DNA from: a candidate division TM6 bacterium UASB124
GTDB lineage: Bacteria; Dependentiae; Babeliae; Babeliales; RVW-14
DNA length: 6,738 nucleotides
Assembly (NCBI GenBank): GCA_001468855.1
Contig: LDIV01000001.1
Location: 379,130-385,867 of the forward strand
Direction: 5' to 3'
Numbering within the stretch: position 1 is the stretch's first letter; each line of letters starts with the position of its first letter. The translations under genes were made by a program, and so were the position numbers. This document shows, piece by piece, positions 6,004 to 6,738 of the stretch. The notes beneath the pieces were generated by a model. The model did not search any database, was not told the DNA's origin, and was given only the letters and a program-made list of their open reading frames with translations.

Positions 6004-6651
6004 TCAAACAAAATCTAATCGTTGTTTAAGTTTCCTATAACTTAGATAGGTAAAAAGCGTGCTTAATGAAGCAATAACAAAGCTGCATAACCAGAATGGT
6101 AAAAAGCTCCCTTGACCAAGAAGAGCTGCGCGCGTTCCCTCTATAACATATATAACAGGGTTTACCAGTAATACATACGATAACACTGGTGATATTTTAT
6201 GTACCATTGCCCATGAAAACTGAAAGCCGCCTAAAAACCACAGAGGAAATATGATACGCGTCCATAAAGAATTCATCATCTCTATGTTTTTTATGAAAGC
6301 GGCAAACACAAGCGTTGCGCTTGCGTATAAAAAATTCGATAGAGCAAACATTACTACAAGTTCAACCCAACAGATGTTAGCCAATACAAGTTGATTCCAC
6401 AAAATTAATTTACCGATAGGAAGCAAAATAATACTAAGAGTTACGCCTATTATGATGTAGAAGATAACCATATTAAACAGAATCATAAAAGCAGATGTTG
6501 GCAGCGTAAGATAATATGAAATTACCTGCTCACCCTCAAAGTCCATAAATAAAGAATATGCGTTACCATACATTTCAAAAATACCCGTCGATGCTAATAA
6601 ACCGGCAAGCTGAAATGCTCCAAAATCTGATGTCAAGCCTATTGCCTGCAT
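6004..6651 (-). CDS. ABC-2 type transporter permease, 5'-truncated
   Basis: This is the membrane subunit of an ABC exporter, in the family that moves drugs, polysaccharides or lipids with a separate ATPase, which is not in this window. The 215 residues from the ATG at 6651 include five clear hydrophobic segments (about 53-78, 88-119, 130-147, 152-172, 183-203), the family's MDFEGE...LTLPTS region (36-53), and NPVIYVIEGTRAALLG (164-179), a typical ABC-2 signature. The family usually has about 255-270 residues. The missing first membrane helix is visible in frame upstream: 24 more codons (6652-6723) read VLLVNKFVDQSIWALCTLFVTGYI, then a TAA at 6724-6726. No standard start lies in that extension, so the ATG at 6651 (preceded by a weak GGA) would make a protein lacking its first helix. 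It is probably a truncated gene or pseudogene. Confidence 0.75.
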   Translation of the reverse strand: MQAIGLTSDFGAFQLAGLLASTGIFEMYGNAYSLFMDFEGEQVISYYLTLPTSAFMILFNMVIFYIIIGVTLSIILLPIGKLILWNQLVLANICWVELVVMFALSNFLYASATLVFAAFIKNIEMMNSLWTRIIFPLWFLGGFQFSWAMVHKISPVLSYVLLVNPVIYVIEGTRAALLGQGSFLPFWLCSFVIASLSTLFTYLSYRKLKQRLDFV

Positions 6652-6723
6652 AATATATCCGGTAACAAAAAGCGTACATAATGCCCATATGGATTGATCT
6701 ACAAATTTATTAACTAACAGGAC
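6652..6723 (-). pseudogene. Start-less in-frame extension of the ABC-2 permease
   Basis: 24 codons continue the permease frame upstream and encode a Trp/Phe-rich hydrophobic helix of the kind that opens ABC-2 permeases. The frame ends at a TAA (6724-6726) with no ATG, GTG or TTG in between. It marks where the original 5' end has been lost. Confidence 0.6.
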
Positions 6724-6738
6724 TTACGCACTAGCTGA
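6718..6738. mobile_element. Possible insertion-sequence end at window edge
   Basis: CAGGACTTACGCA (6718-6730) begins almost exactly where permease homology stops. From memory it resembles the terminal sequences of some bacterial insertion sequences (GGACTTACGCA-type ends). Only one end is visible, and neither transposase nor the second inverted repeat lies in the window, so the call is tentative. Confidence 0.25.

Overview
The window is AT-rich and bacterial. It looks like an accessory stretch of an intracellular or host-associated bacterium. Three genes encode proteins with an N-terminal signal peptide, runs of serine and then eukaryote-like or unknown domains: an F-box/ankyrin protein, a leucine-rich-repeat protein and a helical protein. 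This fits an amoeba-associated, reduced-genome lineage such as Dependentiae (TM6/Babeliae). Legionella- or Rickettsiales-like hosts are alternatives. The lineage is inferred from architecture and composition only, because there is no rRNA here.

Layout. Bases 1-306 hold a reading frame with one internal stop and no start; it looks like the decayed tail of an ankyrin-type gene. Bases 307-447 are the leader of the first intact gene. Bases 448-1848 (+) encode an exported protein with a ubiquitin-interacting-motif-like helix, poly-Ser, an F-box and about three ankyrin repeats. Convergent to it, 1953-3038 (-) is mnmA, the tRNA 2-thiouridylase and the only clear housekeeping gene. From 3039 to 3307 lies a divergent promoter region with a 17-bp tandem repeat. 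Bases 3308-4762 (+) encode an exported LRR protein with 13 complete 23-residue repeats. Bases 4814-5914 (+) encode an exported alpha-helical protein of unknown function. A strong hairpin terminator (5948-5975) follows and probably serves both strands. Bases 6004-6651 (-) encode most of an ABC-2 type permease. Its 5' end is lost at an in-frame stop next to a sequence resembling an insertion-sequence end at the window edge.

How the genes may work together. The three SP/poly-Ser proteins look like one class of secreted products sharing an export and linker design, with different interaction modules: ubiquitin machinery/F-box, LRR and helical bundle. Nothing shows that they form one complex. mnmA is probably unrelated. 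The permease remnant and the decayed frame at the left edge suggest a region of gene turnover.
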